Assembly (NCBI RefSeq): GCF_010384365.1
Contig: NZ_CP048397.1
Coordinates: 7,321,683-7,385,682, forward strand
Direction of reading: 5' to 3'
From: Streptomyces sp. S4.7
Lineage (GTDB): Bacteria > Actinomycetota > Actinomycetes > Streptomycetales > Streptomycetaceae
Length of the DNA: 64,000 bases
The position numbers and the translations under genes are program-made. Position 1 is the first letter of the stretch. Every line of letters starts with the position of its first letter. Shown piece after piece: positions 33,424 through 42,033 of this stretch. Below the pieces are notes generated by a model, which was not told where the DNA came from, did no database searches, and worked only from the letters and a program-made list of their open reading frames with translations.

Positions 33424-34436
33424 CCACGCCCTCGACACATACGCCGGGCTCCTCGGCCGGGGCGTCGCCCGTGCTGTCGGTGCGCGGTCTCGGTGTCCGC
33501 TTCCGGATGCGCGGCGGACGGCACATCGCGGCCGTCACCGACGCCACCTTCGACCTCGCCGCGGGCGAGTGCCTCGCGCTCGTCGGCGAGAGCGGCTGCG
33601 GAAAGTCCGTCCTCGCGTCGGCGCTGCTCGGCCTGCTGCCGGGCAACGCGCAGACCACCGGGGCCGCCCTGCTCACCGGGCCGGACCCGGCGGCGCCCAC
33701 CGATCTGCTCGCCGCCGACGAACGGACCCTGGCCCGTACCGTACGCGGCCGGCGGATCGGCCTCGTACCGCAGAGCCCCGCCGCGCACCTGACCCCCGTA
33801 CGCACCGTGCGGTCCCACATCACGGACGTGCTGCGCGAGTTGACCGGCGCCCGTGGGCCGGCGCTCACCAAGGGAGCCGAGACCGCCGCCGCACGGGCGG
33901 CCTTCCCCGCCGACCACCTCGACCGCTACCCGCACGAACTCTCCGGCGGTCTGGCCCAGCGCGCCGCGACCGCGCTCGCACTCATCGGGGACGCCCCACT
34001 GCTGCTGGCGGACGAACCGACCACCGGACTCGACCGCGAACTGGTCGACCGCACGGCCGACGAACTGCGACGCCACACCGACGACGGCCGCGCCCTGCTG
34101 ATGATCACCCACGACCTCGCGGCGGCCGAGCGGATCGCCGACCGCGTCGCCGTCATGTACGCGGGCCGGATCGTCGAACTCAGCCCCGCGGCGGGCTTCT
34201 TCGGCGCCCGCGGCCCGCGCCACCCCTACGCACGCGGTCTGCTCGACGCGCTGCCCGAGCGGGAGTTCACCGCCATTCCCGGGATGCCGCCCGAACTGGG
34301 CGACCTGCCCGACGGCTGCGCCTTCGCCGCCCGCTGCACCAGGGCCACCGACATCTGTTCCGCACTGCCGGCCCTGACACCCGGTCACGGTCCGTCCGTC
34401 GCCTGCCACCACGCCGAGGAGCGCGTCGATGCTTGA
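33420..34436 (+). CDS. nikD: Nickel ABC transporter, ATP-binding protein
   Basis: The 338-residue ABC ATPase of the oligopeptide/nickel class has Walker A GESGCGKS, a signature LSGGLAQR, Walker B LLLADEPTTGLD and an H-loop TH (LLMITHDLAAA). The C-terminal cysteine-containing oligo_HPY extension (GCAFAARCTRATDICSALP) is typical of importers of this class. The signature has L-A instead of the more usual Q-R, a mild deviation. It energises import with the following ATPase. GTG start overlaps the permease stop. Confidence 0.87.
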   Translation: MTTPSTHTPGSSAGASPVLSVRGLGVRFRMRGGRHIAAVTDATFDLAAGECLALVGESGCGKSVLASALLGLLPGNAQTTGAALLTGPDPAAPTDLLAADERTLARTVRGRRIGLVPQSPAAHLTPVRTVRSHITDVLRELTGARGPALTKGAETAAARAAFPADHLDRYPHELSGGLAQRAATALALIGDAPLLLADEPTTGLDRELVDRTADELRRHTDDGRALLMITHDLAAAERIADRVAVMYAGRIVELSPAAGFFGARGPRHPYARGLLDALPEREFTAIPGMPPELGDLPDGCAFAARCTRATDICSALPALTPGHGPSVACHHAEERVDA

Positions 34437-35091
34437 ACTCCTCGGGATCACCGCCGGATACGGGCGCGGCGCCCCGGTCGTCACGGGAGCGTCGGTGACC
34501 GTCGCCCCCGGTGAGTCGGTCGGTCTCCTCGGGCCCAGCGGCTGCGGCAAGTCCACACTCGCCCGGGTCGCCGCCCTGCTCCACCGGCCCGACGCGGGCA
34601 CCGTCACCCTCGACGGCGAACCCGTCACCGGCTGGCGCCACCGCGCGCCGAAGGCACGGCGCACCGCGATCGGTGTGGTCTTCCAGCAGCCCCGGCTGTC
34701 GGCCGACCCCCGGCTGCGGCTGCGCGATCTGATCGCCGAACCACTGCGCGCGGGCGGCCGCCGTGACGAAGTCATCGACCGGGTCGGGGAGTTGGCGGGC
34801 ACGGTCGGGCTCACCGACGACCTGCTCGGCCGCCGGCCGCACGAGGTCAGCGACGGCCAGCTCCAACGCGCCTGTCTGGCCCGCGCGCTGGTGCTGAGGC
34901 CGCGCTGGCTGGTCTGCGACGAGATGACCGCCATGCTCGACGCCTCGACCACGGCCGCGCTGGTCACGGTGGTCGAGGAGTACCGGCGCGCGCAGGGCGC
35001 GGGACTGCTGGCAGTCGGCCACGACCGGGTGCTCCTGGAGCGCTGGTGCGACCGTACGGTCCGCTGGCCGGAGATCGCCGGGGCTGTCTGA
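34429..35091 (+). CDS. nikE: Nickel ABC transporter, second ATP-binding protein
   Basis: The 220-residue compact ABC ATPase has Walker A GPSGCGKST (about 33-41), Q-loop VVFQQPRLSADPRLRLRD, a divergent signature VSDGQLQR and Walker B WLVCDEMTAMLD. It lacks the C-terminal oligo_HPY extension present in the partner ATPase. It starts 8 bases inside the upstream gene and ends the five-gene operon. The asymmetric ATPase pair is typical of nickel/peptide importers. Confidence 0.87.
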   Translation: MLELLGITAGYGRGAPVVTGASVTVAPGESVGLLGPSGCGKSTLARVAALLHRPDAGTVTLDGEPVTGWRHRAPKARRTAIGVVFQQPRLSADPRLRLRDLIAEPLRAGGRRDEVIDRVGELAGTVGLTDDLLGRRPHEVSDGQLQRACLARALVLRPRWLVCDEMTAMLDASTTAALVTVVEEYRRAQGAGLLAVGHDRVLLERWCDRTVRWPEIAGAV

Positions 35092-35199
35092 ATCACAGCC
35101 GTCGGGTCGTCGAACTCTCGGTAGCACCCTGCCCCTTGAGGCTCTCGGCGGCGGATACTCACCCAGGCCCCAGTCGTCCCCACACACCTCGGAGGCATC

Positions 35200-36057
35200 A
35201 TGGCCCTCACGACCCGACGCAGAGCGGTGACCACCATCGCCGCCGCGTTCGCCGGAGCAGTCGCCGTCCCCTCGTACGCGCGGGCAACGGAGCGCGGCGG
35301 CCCTCCCGCGCCGCTGCGCCGTGCCCACGCGCACAACGACTACCTGCACGAGCGGCCCCTCCACGACGCGCTGTCGCACCGCTTCACCAGCGTCGAGGCC
35401 GATGTCTTCCTGGTGGACGGCGAGTTGCTGGTCGCCCACGAGCCCGAGACGCTCGACCCCACACGTACGCTCCGCTCGCTCTACCTCGACCCGCTGCGCG
35501 AGCGCGTGCGGGCCAACGGCGGAGCCGTGTACCGGGGCCACCACCGGCCGGTGCAACTGCTCATCGACATCAAGACGGACGGCGCCGCCGCCTACCTGGA
35601 GCTCCACCGCCAACTGCGCGCCCATCGCTCGATGCTGAGCACCTACTCCCACGGCGCGGTACGGCACGGGGCCGTCACCCCGGTCATCTCCGGTGACCGC
35701 GCCGCCCGCGTCCCGATGGAGGCGCAGAAGGTGCGGCACGCGTTCTACGACGGCCGGCTCGAAGACCTCGGCGGCACGGCGGGCGCCTCGTTCATCCCGC
35801 TCATCAGCAGCAACTGGACAACGAGCTTCAGCTGGCAGGGAGTCGGCGCGTTCCCCGCCACTGAGCGCACCGAGCTGCACCGCATCGTCCGCACCGCCCA
35901 CCGGCGGGGCAGGCGCGTCCGGTTCTGGGCGACGCCCGACCTCGCCGGACCCGCACGCGACGCCGTCTGGACCGAGCTGCTCGACGCCGGCGTCGACCAC
36001 ATCAACACCGACGACCTCGCCGGCCTGGAGCGCTTCCTGGCCGCGAACGACCGGTAG
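35200..36057 (+). CDS. Secreted GDPD-like / AIM6-family phosphodiesterase fold protein
   Basis: The 285-residue protein begins with an RRR-containing export signal (about 1-29; TTRRRAVTTIAAAFAGAVAV). A PLC-like phosphodiesterase fold follows, with RAHAHNDYLHERPL (about 40-53; His-Asn pair), SVEADVFLVDGELLVAHEP (Glu-Asp metal site) and LLIDIKTDG. These correspond to the active-site pattern of glycerophosphodiester phosphodiesterase-like AIM6 proteins. It probably acts on an extracytoplasmic phosphodiester. GGAGG lies before the ATG. It lies 108 bases after nikE. Whether it shares that transcript is unclear. Confidence 0.85.
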   Translation: MALTTRRRAVTTIAAAFAGAVAVPSYARATERGGPPAPLRRAHAHNDYLHERPLHDALSHRFTSVEADVFLVDGELLVAHEPETLDPTRTLRSLYLDPLRERVRANGGAVYRGHHRPVQLLIDIKTDGAAAYLELHRQLRAHRSMLSTYSHGAVRHGAVTPVISGDRAARVPMEAQKVRHAFYDGRLEDLGGTAGASFIPLISSNWTTSFSWQGVGAFPATERTELHRIVRTAHRRGRRVRFWATPDLAGPARDAVWTELLDAGVDHINTDDLAGLERFLAANDR

Positions 36058-36158
36058 TCAACCCGTACGGCCTACACGCCAGTTGCACGAACAGCCCCTC
36101 CGCTCCGCCAGACTGACGGCCGAATGCCGCAATTCCGGCGCGGCGGAGGAGGTTGGCG

Positions 36159-36353
36159 ATGGCCATTTCTATCTCACTGGTCCTGTTTCTGTTGCTACTC
36201 ACCGTGATCTTCGTGCGCAACGGCGGACTCAAGATGGGGCACGCGATCGTCTGCGTGCTGCTCGGGTTCTTCCTCGCGGGCACGAGCATGGCCCCCACGA
36301 TCCAGGACGGGATCAACTCCACGGCGAACGTGGTGAGCAGCCTCCAGCCGTGA
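36159..36353 (+). CDS. Small two-helix membrane protein, function unknown
   Basis: The 64-residue protein has two hydrophobic helices (about 3-18 LVLFLLLLTVIFV and 27-44 AIVCVLLGFFLAGTSMA) joined by a short loop, and a polar C-terminus (APTIQDGINSTANVVSSL). A strong GGAGGAGG at about 36145-36152 decides the ATG at 36159. A TTG six bases upstream is in frame. It resembles small conserved Streptomyces membrane proteins of unknown role. It is monocistronic in context and convergent with the DUF779 gene. Confidence 0.8.
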   Translation: MAISISLVLFLLLLTVIFVRNGGLKMGHAIVCVLLGFFLAGTSMAPTIQDGINSTANVVSSLQP

Positions 36354-36364
36354 GGGCCGGGGCC

Positions 36365-36721
36365 TCAGACCAGCCGTGAGCGGATGAGGAACCGCACCCC
36401 TTCGGGCGCCTCCAGTGAGAAACCGCTGCCGCGTCCCTCCACGACGTCCACGATCAACCGGGTGTGCCGCCACGCCTCGTACTGGCTCACCGACATCCAG
36501 AACGGCACCGGCTCCGTGACGCCCTCGACCTCCAGGGACTGGAGCAGTACGTCCGAGTTCCCCGTACGGAACTCGCCGTCCGGGTAGCACATGGGCGCGC
36601 TGCCGTCGCAGCAGCCGCCCGACTGGTGGAACATCAGCGGTCCGTGGTCCGCCCGCAGTCGCCGAATCAGATCAGCGGCGGCGGGCGTCACCTCCACGCG
36701 CGCGGTCTCCTCCTGGCTCAT
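36365..36721 (-). CDS. DUF779-family protein
   Basis: The 118-residue protein has the DUF779 core: PLMFHQSGGCCDGSAPMCYP (about 31-50) with a clustered Cys pair plus a third Cys, then DVLLQSLEVEGVTEPVPFWMSVSQYEAWRHT and LIVDVVEGRGSGFSLEAPEG. The family often accompanies aldehyde dehydrogenases, but no such gene is adjacent here and the function is unproven. ATG at 36721 is chosen because homology starts just after it. It is divergent from the SGNH lipase, with a palindromic GTTGC-rich region between. Confidence 0.88.
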   Translation of the reverse strand: MSQEETARVEVTPAAADLIRRLRADHGPLMFHQSGGCCDGSAPMCYPDGEFRTGNSDVLLQSLEVEGVTEPVPFWMSVSQYEAWRHTRLIVDVVEGRGSGFSLEAPEGVRFLIRSRLV

Positions 36722-36738
36722 CCCGCCAGTGAACCGGA

Positions 36739-36762
36739 CGCAACGTTGCATGAAGGTTGCGT
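36739..36762. promoter_or_regulatory. GTTGC-repeat palindrome between DUF779 and the lipase
   Basis: GCAACGTTGC (36740-36749) is a perfect 10-bp palindrome. A further GTTGC lies at 36757-36761, 12 bases after the first, and CGCAAC (36739-36744) also pairs with GTTGCG (36757-36762). The site is 18 bases upstream of the DUF779 start, so it is a candidate operator. The rest of the gap to 36879 is unusually AT-rich and presumably carries the lipase promoter. Confidence 0.45.
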
Positions 36763-36879
36763 GCCCGGACGGGGTGCCTCCTGAAATGCCATCAGATAAT
36801 TTATGGCGAGGTATTCCGCAGAGTGTCAACCGGTGCTATTTATATAGAGTCCATGACCCCACTCATCGGAGAAGTATTC

Positions 36880-37689
36880 GTGCGCTCAAAAAGACCAATC
36901 ATCGCCGCACTTCTGGCAATGGTCGTAGCCGCAACCGTCGCCCCCACAGCGAGTGCGGCCCCGAAGGCGGACGGTAAGTACGTCGCCATCGGCGACTCCT
37001 ACGCGGTCGCTCCCGGTACGCGTACCTACGACAACCCCGACGACCCGTGCCGGCGCGGTCCGCTGACCTACCCTCGACTCTGGGCAGCCCAGCACCCGTC
37101 CGTCGCTTTCGTCGAGGCATCGTGCTCCGGCGCGACCACGGCCGACGTCGTCAGCACCCAGATACCGCAGCTGACCGCGGACACCACCCTGGTAACGGTG
37201 CAGGTCGGAGGCAACGACGTCGGTTTCGTCGATGTACTGACCAACTGCATCCTGACGATCGACGACGAGGACTGCATCGCCGGCGTCGAGCTCGCGAAGC
37301 AGGCCGCGCAGGGCGCGCTGTCTCCCGCGCTCGCGCAGACCTACGGTGCGGTGCGGGCCGCCGCCCCGTCGGCCAGGGTCGTCGTCGTGGGCTACCCGCG
37401 TCTCTACAAGATCGGCGGGGACTGCGGAATCCTCGGCCTCAGCGACGCGGAGCGTTCGGCCATGAATTCAGCGGCCGACGTACTGAACGACATTATGGCG
37501 AGCCGCGCCTCCGAGGCCGGATTCACCTTCCTGGACCCGCGTCCCTCATTCGATCAGCACGCGCTCTGCTCGGGCGGATCGGAATGGGTGACGAGTCTGG
37601 AGTGGGACAAGCTCAATGAGTCCTACCACCCGAATGTGGAAGGTCACAGGGACGGATATCTCGCGTCTCTGAACGCCATTACCGGCTGA
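36880..37689 (+). CDS. Secreted SGNH-fold lipase/esterase
   Basis: The 269-residue protein starts with a Sec signal (about 1-27; SKRPIIAALLAMVVAATVAPTASA). The SGNH blocks are all present: IGDSYAVAPG with Ser40, the Gly block before ASCSGATTADVV, VGGNDVGF with Asn, and SYHPNVEGH with the catalytic Asp/His region. These are the features of extracellular Streptomyces SGNH lipases. The six Cys present suit three disulphides. GTG at 36880 is preferred because GGAGAA lies about 6 bases upstream. An in-frame ATG at 36853 is the alternative. A terminator follows. Confidence 0.92.
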   Translation: MRSKRPIIAALLAMVVAATVAPTASAAPKADGKYVAIGDSYAVAPGTRTYDNPDDPCRRGPLTYPRLWAAQHPSVAFVEASCSGATTADVVSTQIPQLTADTTLVTVQVGGNDVGFVDVLTNCILTIDDEDCIAGVELAKQAAQGALSPALAQTYGAVRAAAPSARVVVVGYPRLYKIGGDCGILGLSDAERSAMNSAADVLNDIMASRASEAGFTFLDPRPSFDQHALCSGGSEWVTSLEWDKLNESYHPNVEGHRDGYLASLNAITG

Positions 37690-37731
37690 CCCGATCGCAC
37701 TGATCGAGAACGCTGAGAACGGCTGAGAAAA

Positions 37732-37767
37732 GTGAGGGCATTCCGCTCGAAGGCGGAATGCCCTCAC
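37732..37767. terminator. Bidirectional terminator between the lipase and the lipid-synthase operon
   Basis: A perfect 15-bp inverted repeat (GTGAGGGCATTCCGC at 37732-37746, GCGGAATGCCCTCAC at 37753-37767) with a 6-base loop lies between two convergent units. AGAAAAG precedes the stem, giving a CTTTTCT tract for the minus-strand transcript. Confidence 0.8.
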
Positions 37768-37773
37768 CGCGTT

Positions 37774-39675
37774 TCACCGAGTCACCGGCACCGGCTCCCC
37801 GGCCGGTCCGCCGGCACCCGTGACGCCCGCCACCTCGGAGACGTCCGCGCCGTCGTCGCCGACCAGCATCTGGGAGGCGGCGAGTTCGCGGTACAGCACA
37901 TCGGCCTCGACCAGCTCCTCGTGCGTCCCCGTGCCGCGGACCCGGCCGTGTTCGAGCACCACGATCTGCTCCGCCCCCGTCACCGTGGAGAGCCGGTGCG
38001 CGATCAGGATCACGGTGCAGCGCCGCGCCGCCTGCTCTACCGCCTCGCGCAGCGCCCGCTCGTTGCTGGCGTCGAGCTGCGCCGTCGCCTCGTCCAGCAG
38101 CAGCACCTCGGGACCGCGCAGCAGGGCGCGCGCGATCGCGAGCCGCTGCCGTTCACCGCCGGACAGCGCGACGCCCCGGCTGCCGACCTCCGTGCGCAGC
38201 CCGTCGGGCAGCCGCTCGATAAGTGAGTCGAGCCGCGTCAGCCGCAGGACCTCCGCCACTTCCTCGTCCGACACGTCCGACGCCGCGTAGGTGAGGTTGT
38301 CCTCGATCGTCCCCGCCATGACGGGCGACTCCTGCTCGACATAGGCGATCCGGCGGCGTACCTCGGCGCGGGGCAGCGTGGCGATGTCCACACCACCGAT
38401 CAGGATCCGGCCGGCCGAGGGCTCGTAGAACCGCTGGAGCAGGGCGAACATCGTGGTCTTTCCGGCGCCCGACAGACCCACCAGCGCGCTCTGGGTGCCG
38501 CCGCGCACCGTGTACGAGACGCCGCGCAGCGCGGGGGACCGGTCCGGGTAGGAGAAGTGGACGTCCCTGAACTCGACCGGCGGGGCGTCCGTCCCGTCCC
38601 AACGGCCCGCACCCGCACGCCCGTCACCGTCACCGTCGGTGTCGACGTCGTCCTCGATCGGCATCCGTCCGACCTGTTCGATACGCCCCACGGCGCCCAG
38701 CCCCTGCTGAAGCATTCCGAGCCCCGCGACCAGCGAGCCGATCGGACTCGCCAGGTAGAACACGTACAGCAGGAACGCGATGAGCGCCGACGCCTCCAGA
38801 CTTCCCGAGGCGACCAGCGCGCCGCCCACCCCGAGCACGGCGAGGAACGCCGCCTGGATGGAGACGCCGGACAGCACCTTCACCATCGCCACGTACCGCG
38901 CACCGGTCAGTCCCGCGCGGTACGCGCCGTCGACCGCCTCTCCGGCGCGCGCCGTCTCCCGGCCCTCGGCGCCGTTGGCCTTCACGGTCCTGGCCGCCCC
39001 CAGCGCCCGGTCGAGCGCCGCGCCGACGGAGCCGATCGACTCCTGCGAGCGGGCGACCGCCTCACGGATCCGGGGCAGGATGAGCACCATCACCAGCGTG
39101 ACGGCGAGCAGTACCCCCACGGTCACTCCGAGCAGTCCCAGATGCACCAGTCCCATCAGGACGACGGCCCCCAGGATGCTGAGCACACCGTTGGCGACCA
39201 TCACCAGGCCCTCGGTCGCGGCGTTCTGCACGAGGGTGCTGTCGGAGGTGACGCGGGAGATGAGATCGCCGGGCGCGCGGCGGTCGAGTTCCGGCACCCG
39301 CAGCCGGATCAGCCGGAACACCAGGTCCCGGCGGATCTGCCGGACCACCCGCTCCGAGGTGCGCTGCTGCCACCAGGACTGGAGCCCGGTGAGCAGGGCA
39401 CCGAGGACGACCAGCGCGGCCAGGAGCAGTACGGGCCCCATGACGCCGTCGCCGTCGGCCAGTCCGTCCAGTACGTGCTGCGCCACCAGCGGCTGTACGA
39501 GACCGGCCCCGCTCGCCGCCAGGAGGAGGAGCAGGGTGGCGCACAGCACGAGCCGGTGCGGCCGGGCGTAACCGAGCAGGACGCGCAGCGGAGTTGTACC
39601 AGACGGTTCGTCAACGGCGCTGTTCCCACCGGCTGGTTCGGTGGGGGAGTCGGTGGGGGCGGAAGCCGATGTCAT
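37774..39675 (-). CDS. ABC exporter (fused membrane and ATPase domains) of the synthase operon
   Basis: The 633-residue half-transporter has a six-helix exporter-type transmembrane domain (about 30-330; VLCATLLLLLAASGAGLV, MVMVLILPRIRE-like loop). The nucleotide-binding domain (about 370-610) has Walker A GLSGAGKTT, the signature LSGGERQR, Walker B VLLLDEATAQLD and H-loop AHRLST. It would work as a homodimer. It is the last gene of the minus-strand operon, 48 bases after the glycosyltransferase, so it probably exports the glycosylated product. The linker before the ATPase domain carries an Asp/Gly-rich tract (EDDVDTDGDGDG). Confidence 0.92.
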   Translation of the reverse strand: MTSASAPTDSPTEPAGGNSAVDEPSGTTPLRVLLGYARPHRLVLCATLLLLLAASGAGLVQPLVAQHVLDGLADGDGVMGPVLLLAALVVLGALLTGLQSWWQQRTSERVVRQIRRDLVFRLIRLRVPELDRRAPGDLISRVTSDSTLVQNAATEGLVMVANGVLSILGAVVLMGLVHLGLLGVTVGVLLAVTLVMVLILPRIREAVARSQESIGSVGAALDRALGAARTVKANGAEGRETARAGEAVDGAYRAGLTGARYVAMVKVLSGVSIQAAFLAVLGVGGALVASGSLEASALIAFLLYVFYLASPIGSLVAGLGMLQQGLGAVGRIEQVGRMPIEDDVDTDGDGDGRAGAGRWDGTDAPPVEFRDVHFSYPDRSPALRGVSYTVRGGTQSALVGLSGAGKTTMFALLQRFYEPSAGRILIGGVDIATLPRAEVRRRIAYVEQESPVMAGTIEDNLTYAASDVSDEEVAEVLRLTRLDSLIERLPDGLRTEVGSRGVALSGGERQRLAIARALLRGPEVLLLDEATAQLDASNERALREAVEQAARRCTVILIAHRLSTVTGAEQIVVLEHGRVRGTGTHEELVEADVLYRELAASQMLVGDDGADVSEVAGVTGAGGPAGEPVPVTR

Positions 39676-39723
39676 GGGGGGTCCCGTGGTAGCGGTGGGG
39701 GAGTTCGGCGGGAAGGTGGGGTC

Positions 39724-40908
39724 TCAGCCGGACGCGGGGACGGGGGCGTGCCGTGCCGCGATCCGTTCGAGATGATCGGCGGCTGCGGACCGGCCGCCGG
39801 CCGCGCGCAGCGAGCGGCCGATGGATTCGGCGACGGCCCGGTGGCCGCCGGTGTCTTCCAGCACGGTCTCGATCGCCGCGCCGAGCCTGGCGGCGTCCAC
39901 GCGGCGGAAGCGGACGCGCACACCGGCGCCCGCGTCGACCACCTGCCCCGCGACGATGGGCTGGTCGTCGCGGATCGGGGCGAGCACCAGTGGCAGGCCG
40001 TGCCACAGCGTCTCGCACACCGTGTTGTGGCCGGCGTGGCAGACGACGGCGTCGGCCCGTGCCAGCAACTCGAGTTGAGGCACGTGCGGGCGCACGATCA
40101 CTCCGGGCGGTACGGCTCCGAGGGTGCGGCCGGGATCGACCACGACCCCCTGCACACGGTCGCCGAGGGCGTCGAGCGCGGTCACCGCCTCGTTGAGGAA
40201 GCGGCCCCCGGCGTCCGCGTTGGCCGTGCCGAGCGAGACGAGAACGAGGCGCCGGGCCGGGTCCAGACGCTCCCACGGGAAGTCCGAACTCCCCGCGCGC
40301 GGGGCGACGGCGGGACCGACCAGATGGACGTGTTCGCTCGGCAACGGCGTGTCGCCGACCAGCTCCCGTCCCGTGAACGCGATCACGCCGTGCGGTGAGA
40401 ACCGCGGATCGCCCGACGCCGACGGATCGCCGACGCGCGCCCGCAGACCGCCGAGCAGCTCGTCCAGCCAGGCACCCACCTTGGGCAGGTCCGCCAGTGG
40501 GTCGACGAGTTCGGCCGACGTGGTCGCGGATGTGACGTGCACGATCCCGCGCCGTTCGGCGACCAGCGCGCCCGCGACGGCGTGCTGGTCGGTGAACACG
40601 GCGTCGGGCCGGAACGCGTCGATCGCCGCGTCGACGCCCGGCGCCATCAGATCGCCGAGCGGGATGAAGAACTTCTCCCAGAGGTGCTGGAAGGCGGCGG
40701 GCCCCTTGAGGCCCGGCGGCCGGCTCAGTCCGGCGTCCGGCATGGCGCACTCGAACACCTCGGCCCGCGGGCCCGCGAGCGCCCGGATCTGTTCGCCGTA
40801 GCCGGCCCACGCCACCTCGTGGCCCCGGTGGAGCAGTTCGCCGGCGACGGCGGCCAGCGGGTTGGTGTGCCCGACCAATGGGGGGACGACGAGCAGGAAC
40901 CGTGTCAC
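39724..40908 (-). CDS. UGT/MGT-family glycosyltransferase (GT-B, GT1-like)
   Basis: The 394-residue protein has the N-terminal acceptor domain starting FLLVVPPLVGHTNPLAAVAGELLHRGHEVAWAG. The C-terminal nucleotide-sugar domain has the signature CHAGHNTVCETLWHGLPLVL (about 309-328) and DQPIVAGQVVDAGAG. This is the macrolide/antibiotic glycosyltransferase type that transfers a sugar from a nucleotide diphospho-sugar to a hydrophobic acceptor. Its GTG start overlaps the upstream hydrolase stop by 4 bases. It probably glycosylates the product of the synthases. No deoxysugar genes are present in the window, so a common sugar donor is inferred. Confidence 0.92.
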   Translation of the reverse strand: MTRFLLVVPPLVGHTNPLAAVAGELLHRGHEVAWAGYGEQIRALAGPRAEVFECAMPDAGLSRPPGLKGPAAFQHLWEKFFIPLGDLMAPGVDAAIDAFRPDAVFTDQHAVAGALVAERRGIVHVTSATTSAELVDPLADLPKVGAWLDELLGGLRARVGDPSASGDPRFSPHGVIAFTGRELVGDTPLPSEHVHLVGPAVAPRAGSSDFPWERLDPARRLVLVSLGTANADAGGRFLNEAVTALDALGDRVQGVVVDPGRTLGAVPPGVIVRPHVPQLELLARADAVVCHAGHNTVCETLWHGLPLVLAPIRDDQPIVAGQVVDAGAGVRVRFRRVDAARLGAAIETVLEDTGGHRAVAESIGRSLRAAGGRSAAADHLERIAARHAPVPASG

Positions 40909-41717
40909 CGCACGGCCTCGGTGAGGGTGTGTTCCCGCACCCAGCGCAGGATCAGTTCCTGGGTCTCCTCGGTGCGCTCGACCAGCACCGAGTGGCCCTG
41001 CTCGGCCAGGACCACGGTGCGGCACGACATCAACTTGGCCTCCAGGGCCGGCACTTGAGCGCTCAGCCCGGACTCGTCGCCGAAGATCGCCAGCACCGGG
41101 CAGCCGTCGAGGGCGTCGAGGCCGTCGTCGATGACCCGCCCGGCCGGGACGTCCTCGGCGAGGGTGGTCGTGGCCAGGATGCGGCTCGCTCCCCGGGACA
41201 GCCGGGCGGTGTGCGCGCCGTGGTTCGCCGAGATCCAGCCGATGACCTCCTCGCGGGCGAGCTGGTTCTTCGCGTCGCTGAGCCCGTCGGCCATGTGCCG
41301 GGTCCACTCCGCGACCGGCGGCTCCGACTCGATCATGGTGACGGTGGCGACCCGGTCGGGATGCCAGGCGGCGAACGCGGTGGCGATCGTGCCGCCGAAG
41401 GAGTTGCCGACCACATGCACCCGGCGCGTCTCGCCGAGCGCGTCGAGCACGCCGACGAGGTCCCCGACGAACGATTCGAGCCGGTACCCCGTGGGCGGCC
41501 GGTCGCTGCGGCCATGGCCCCGCAGGTCGTACATGATCACGTCGATGCCCGCCGCCGCGAACGCCGGGCCGAGTGTGAAGTAGTAGCTGGCCAGGCTGTC
41601 CGTGAGCAGACCGTGCACGAACACGACGACCGGCGGTTCGCCGCCGTCGGCCGGCGGGTTCGCCGCGGGCAGGCGCTGGACGTGGGTGGTGATCTCCCCG
41701 GTGCGTATCTTCGCCAT
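40905..41717 (-). CDS. Alpha/beta-hydrolase of the synthase operon (thioesterase-like role possible)
   Basis: The 270-residue protein has oxyanion motif VFVHGLLTD (about 32-40), DLRGHGRSDRP, the nucleophile elbow GNSFGG (Ser106), FGDESGL with the acid and EQGHSVLVE with the His. No thioesterase domain is present in either synthase, so this enzyme is the natural candidate for product release or hydrolysis. That is inference. It begins 4 bases after the ACP stop and overlaps the glycosyltransferase start by 4 bases. Confidence 0.88.
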   Translation of the reverse strand: MAKIRTGEITTHVQRLPAANPPADGGEPPVVVFVHGLLTDSLASYYFTLGPAFAAAGIDVIMYDLRGHGRSDRPPTGYRLESFVGDLVGVLDALGETRRVHVVGNSFGGTIATAFAAWHPDRVATVTMIESEPPVAEWTRHMADGLSDAKNQLAREEVIGWISANHGAHTARLSRGASRILATTTLAEDVPAGRVIDDGLDALDGCPVLAIFGDESGLSAQVPALEAKLMSCRTVVLAEQGHSVLVERTEETQELILRWVREHTLTEAVR

Positions 41718-41721
41718 CGGA

Positions 41722-42033
41722 TCAGACCTGCCCGTCCGCGTGCAGGGAGGCGGCGACGTAGTCGATGAGCTCGCCGACCGTGAGCGCGATGATCTGCTCC
41801 AGGTCCAGGTCGGCGATGAACAGGGCGAGGTTGACCCGGTCGCCGTAGTGCTCGCGCAGCGAACCGGCCAGGGTCACCAGATCGATGCTCTCCAGTTCGA
41901 GGTCGTCGTGGAAGGTGGTCTCGCGCGTGATCTCCGCGTCGTCGAGGCCGTCCTCCTCCAGCATGGTCCGCAGCATCGCGGTGATGTCGCTCTGCACGGC
42001 CGCCGCCGTACCCGCGATCGTTTCGGTGGTCAT
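41722..42033 (-). CDS. Discrete acyl carrier protein
   Basis: The 103-residue carrier protein has the phosphopantetheine site in FHDDLELESIDLVTL, the Ser of ESID being the attachment residue. It has the helical ACP layout and an acidic surface. The start codon overlaps the second synthase stop (ATGA at 42030-42033). It supplements the single ACP integrated in the first synthase. It is likely modified by the fused phosphopantetheinyl transferase of the second synthase. Confidence 0.9.
   Translation of the reverse strand: MTTETIAGTAAAVQSDITAMLRTMLEEDGLDDAEITRETTFHDDLELESIDLVTLAGSLREHYGDRVNLALFIADLDLEQIIALTVGELIDYVAASLHADGQV

Noticed and set aside
29926..35091. Oligopeptide importer instead of nickel importer
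   Set aside because: SBP5 proteins alone cannot distinguish the two, but the near-consensus Nur dyad 33 bases upstream favours nickel. Peptide transport remains the alternative if Nur does not bind.
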